The position numbers and the translations under genes were made by a program. A stretch of 6,903 nucleotides of DNA, taken from Nitrospiraceae bacterium. GTDB lineage: Bacteria; Nitrospirota; Nitrospiria; Nitrospirales; Nitrospiraceae. Under the pieces are notes generated by a model. It was not told where the DNA came from. It saw only the letters and a list, made by a program, of their open reading frames with translations, and did no database searches. Position 1 is the first letter of the stretch. Every line of letters begins with the position of its first letter. Shown here piece after piece: positions 5,548-6,903 of this stretch. Location: NCBI GenBank assembly GCA_025934615.1, contig JAICXS010000095.1, positions 1 to 6,903 on the forward strand, in the 5' to 3' direction.

Positions 5548-5967
5548 ATGCCGCACTGGATCGGAACAAATCTCGTCGTACTGTTGCTCGTGCTCGTCGC
5601 CGGCTGCGGCATGTCCCGCACTCAGCCGCCTCCGGCTTCAGATGTCGTTTCAGTAGAAAGTCCAGCCAGTGTCGCGGGGCTATGGAAGGAAACCCCATGG
5701 CGAATGTCGCGCCTCTGGAGCGGTGGAGACACGCGGGTTAGTATCGCGCCTGGTGGAACATATGTCGCGTGGAGCGATCGAGGTCCGGCTCCGGCGATAA
5801 ACGCCGGCACACTGCGCGTTGTCGACGGAAAACTTGTCTCGGACACGCCCAGTCTTATTTCAACCTTTACGGTCGTTCAGTCCCATGGCAAGCCGATCCT
5901 GGTCGTGGAGATCACCGGAAAAGATGGGGATCACTCCTATGTGCCGTTAGTGCGGGATGCACCATGA
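5548..5967 (+). CDS. Hypothetical lipoprotein, 139 aa
   Basis: A short N-terminus (MPHWIGTN) and a hydrophobic run (LVVLLLVLVAGC) end in a clear lipobox, V17-A-G-C20, so the mature protein should be lipidated on Cys20. Position +2 is Gly rather than Asp, so outer-membrane sorting is likely. After a Pro/Ser-rich linker (residues 24-42), the domain reads GLWKETPWRMSRLW, then strand-like blocks around VSIAPGGTYVAWS, GTLRVVDGKLVSD and PILVVEITGKDGDHSYVPLV. This resembles a small beta-barrel or beta-sandwich lipoprotein, but I do not recognise the family. The start is supported by GGAGGG at 5537-5542, five bases before the ATG. It lies 65 bases after the secreted OB-fold gene with no terminator between, and is convergent with the propeller gene. 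Confidence 0.85.
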   Translation: MPHWIGTNLVVLLLVLVAGCGMSRTQPPPASDVVSVESPASVAGLWKETPWRMSRLWSGGDTRVSIAPGGTYVAWSDRGPAPAINAGTLRVVDGKLVSDTPSLISTFTVVQSHGKPILVVEITGKDGDHSYVPLVRDAP

Positions 5968-6060
5968 TAGAGCCGAAAGCTGTATGCCTCGCGTTGCCAA
6001 ACCAAAGATCGTAGAGTCTACAACCAGCTTGTGACTGTGAGAGATTGATCGGCCTCCGGT

Positions 6061-6903
6061 TCATTTCTTTCCATCTTGCGTCCCGCTCGCCGTTCTGATG
6101 ACCACAAGCTTGTCTACCCGTGATTCCGCTCCCCAGACCTCACCGGCACGTCCTAAGAGCTGCCGAACTTGCCCCGCCTCGCTCGGCAAAGGAAACGCCT
6201 CAAAGTGTTCTCTCGTGGGATCAAATCGCAGAAGCGCATTGCTCCCAAAATCACTGACCCACACCATGTCCTCTTCATCGACGTAAACGGCATAGGTGGC
6301 CGGCTTCGTCCCGGGGAGTCGCCACTCACGCCAGAGGGCCGTCGCGGGGTCATAGACCGCGAGTTGTCCCGCATTCCACTCGCTCACCCAGATGCGGTTC
6401 GCCGAATCGGCCCACGCGCGACGCACGCCTTGCTCAATGGTCGGAGGGTTCAGTATCGTGACGCGCAGGGTCTCTGGATCAATACGGCCCACATAACTCC
6501 CGGCCAGAGAGGCGAAGTACACCGTCCCGTCCGACGTCGCCGTGATCCCATACGGTCCTCGCCCCTTTGGAGCCTCAAAGACCTCCACTAGTCCCATCTT
6601 GGGATTAAGGCGGCCATAGATTCCAGCCTGCCCGGTGAACCACAGCACACCCCGGCTGTCGAACGTGGCGGTATTCAAATTCACATTACCTCGGCCCGGC
6701 GGTAGCGGGAACACCTGAATCGCGTCCGTACGTGGCTCGACTCGAACAATGGCATTGAGGCCGCCATCCGTGATCCATGGCGCTCCGTCCGGGCCGATAA
6801 TGACTCCGTGCGGCCGCGCGTTGTCTCCCAATTCGATGTGATACGTCTTTCCCGTCAGAGGGTTGAGCCGACCTAGTTTTCCTGTCCCCTGCGTCGTGTA
6901 CCA
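6061..6903 (-). CDS. Virginiamycin-B-lyase-like (Vgb-type) beta-propeller protein, 5' end outside window
   Basis: The frame is open to the right edge, so the N-terminus is missing; 280 residues are visible. They consist of repeats of about 42 residues of the form 'P.G......G..W.T......I.R.dP.t', for example RPHGVIIGPDGAPWITDGG, GRGPYGITATSDGTVYFAS, RIWVSEWNAGQLAVYDP and MVWVSDFGSNALLRFDP. This is the blade pattern of Vgb/SMP-30-type propellers. Vgb itself opens streptogramin B antibiotics, but most genome members with this fold have unknown roles and many are secreted. Any signal peptide would lie beyond the edge. The TTG at 6829-6831 is an internal codon, because clear blade sequence (GKLGRLNPLTGKTYHIELG) continues upstream of it. 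The C-terminus is complete (TGA at 6061-6063). Confidence 0.85.
   Translation of the reverse strand, partial: WYTTQGTGKLGRLNPLTGKTYHIELGDNARPHGVIIGPDGAPWITDGGLNAIVRVEPRTDAIQVFPLPPGRGNVNLNTATFDSRGVLWFTGQAGIYGRLNPKMGLVEVFEAPKGRGPYGITATSDGTVYFASLAGSYVGRIDPETLRVTILNPPTIEQGVRRAWADSANRIWVSEWNAGQLAVYDPATALWREWRLPGTKPATYAVYVDEEDMVWVSDFGSNALLRFDPTREHFEAFPLPSEAGQVRQLLGRAGEVWGAESRVDKLVVIRTASGTQDGKK

Noticed and set aside
5517..5741. Open frame overlapping the start of the lipoprotein gene
   Set aside because: It has an arginine-rich shadow composition, whereas the overlapping lipoprotein has a ribosome site, a signal sequence and a lipobox.
6829..6831. TTG as the start codon of the propeller gene
   Set aside because: Recognisable blade sequence continues upstream of it to the window edge, so it is an internal Leu codon.
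1..6903. CRISPR array, tRNA or rRNA genes, insertion sequence ends or transposase
   Set aside because: I looked for these on both strands and saw no spaced repeats of CRISPR size, no cloverleaf and no transposase motifs. The heptad arrays are far too short-period to be CRISPR.

Overview
The window looks like a piece of a Nitrospira chromosome. The decisive gene is an intact 429-residue beta subunit of periplasmic-type nitrite oxidoreductase (nxrB, 123-1412, + strand), recognised by its sequence and by its iron-sulfur cysteine pattern. The first 32 bases very probably hold the last codons of nxrA. This places the window just after the catalytic gene of the nitrite-oxidising enzyme.

Layout. 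(1) 1-1472: the end of nxrA, a 90-base spacer built from two facing arrays of a 7-bp repeat, nxrB with a strong ribosome site, and a textbook intrinsic terminator. (2) 1473-3335: a string of small + strand genes of unknown function. They encode a 109-aa soluble protein, a 122-aa helical protein with a good promoter, an 83-aa two-helix membrane protein and a 100-aa zinc-ribbon protein. A doubtful or decayed reading frame at 2124-2257 lies among them. (3) 3381-3671: a Trm112-family gene on the - strand, convergent with the zinc-ribbon gene. (4) 3672-4008: a stretch with no convincing gene. (5) 4009-4977: the wreck of a type I restriction-modification locus. The first half of hsdM, broken by frameshifts, is joined directly to the last few dozen codons of hsdR; the rest of hsdM, any hsdS and most of hsdR are gone. 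(6) 4979-5967: two + strand genes for envelope proteins, a secreted protein with a probable OB-fold and a lipoprotein. (7) 6061-6903: a - strand beta-propeller gene of the virginiamycin-B-lyase-like type, cut by the right edge.

How the parts relate. Only nxrA/nxrB form a clear functional unit, carrying electrons from nitrite oxidation through the Fe-S wire of NxrB. The terminator after nxrB suggests that the small genes downstream are transcribed separately, and two of them have their own candidate promoters. The restriction locus is dead, so this window gives no evidence of a working defence system. I found no tRNA, rRNA, CRISPR array or intact mobile element. The most unusual structures are the inverted heptad arrays between nxrA and nxrB and the hsdM::hsdR deletion scar.
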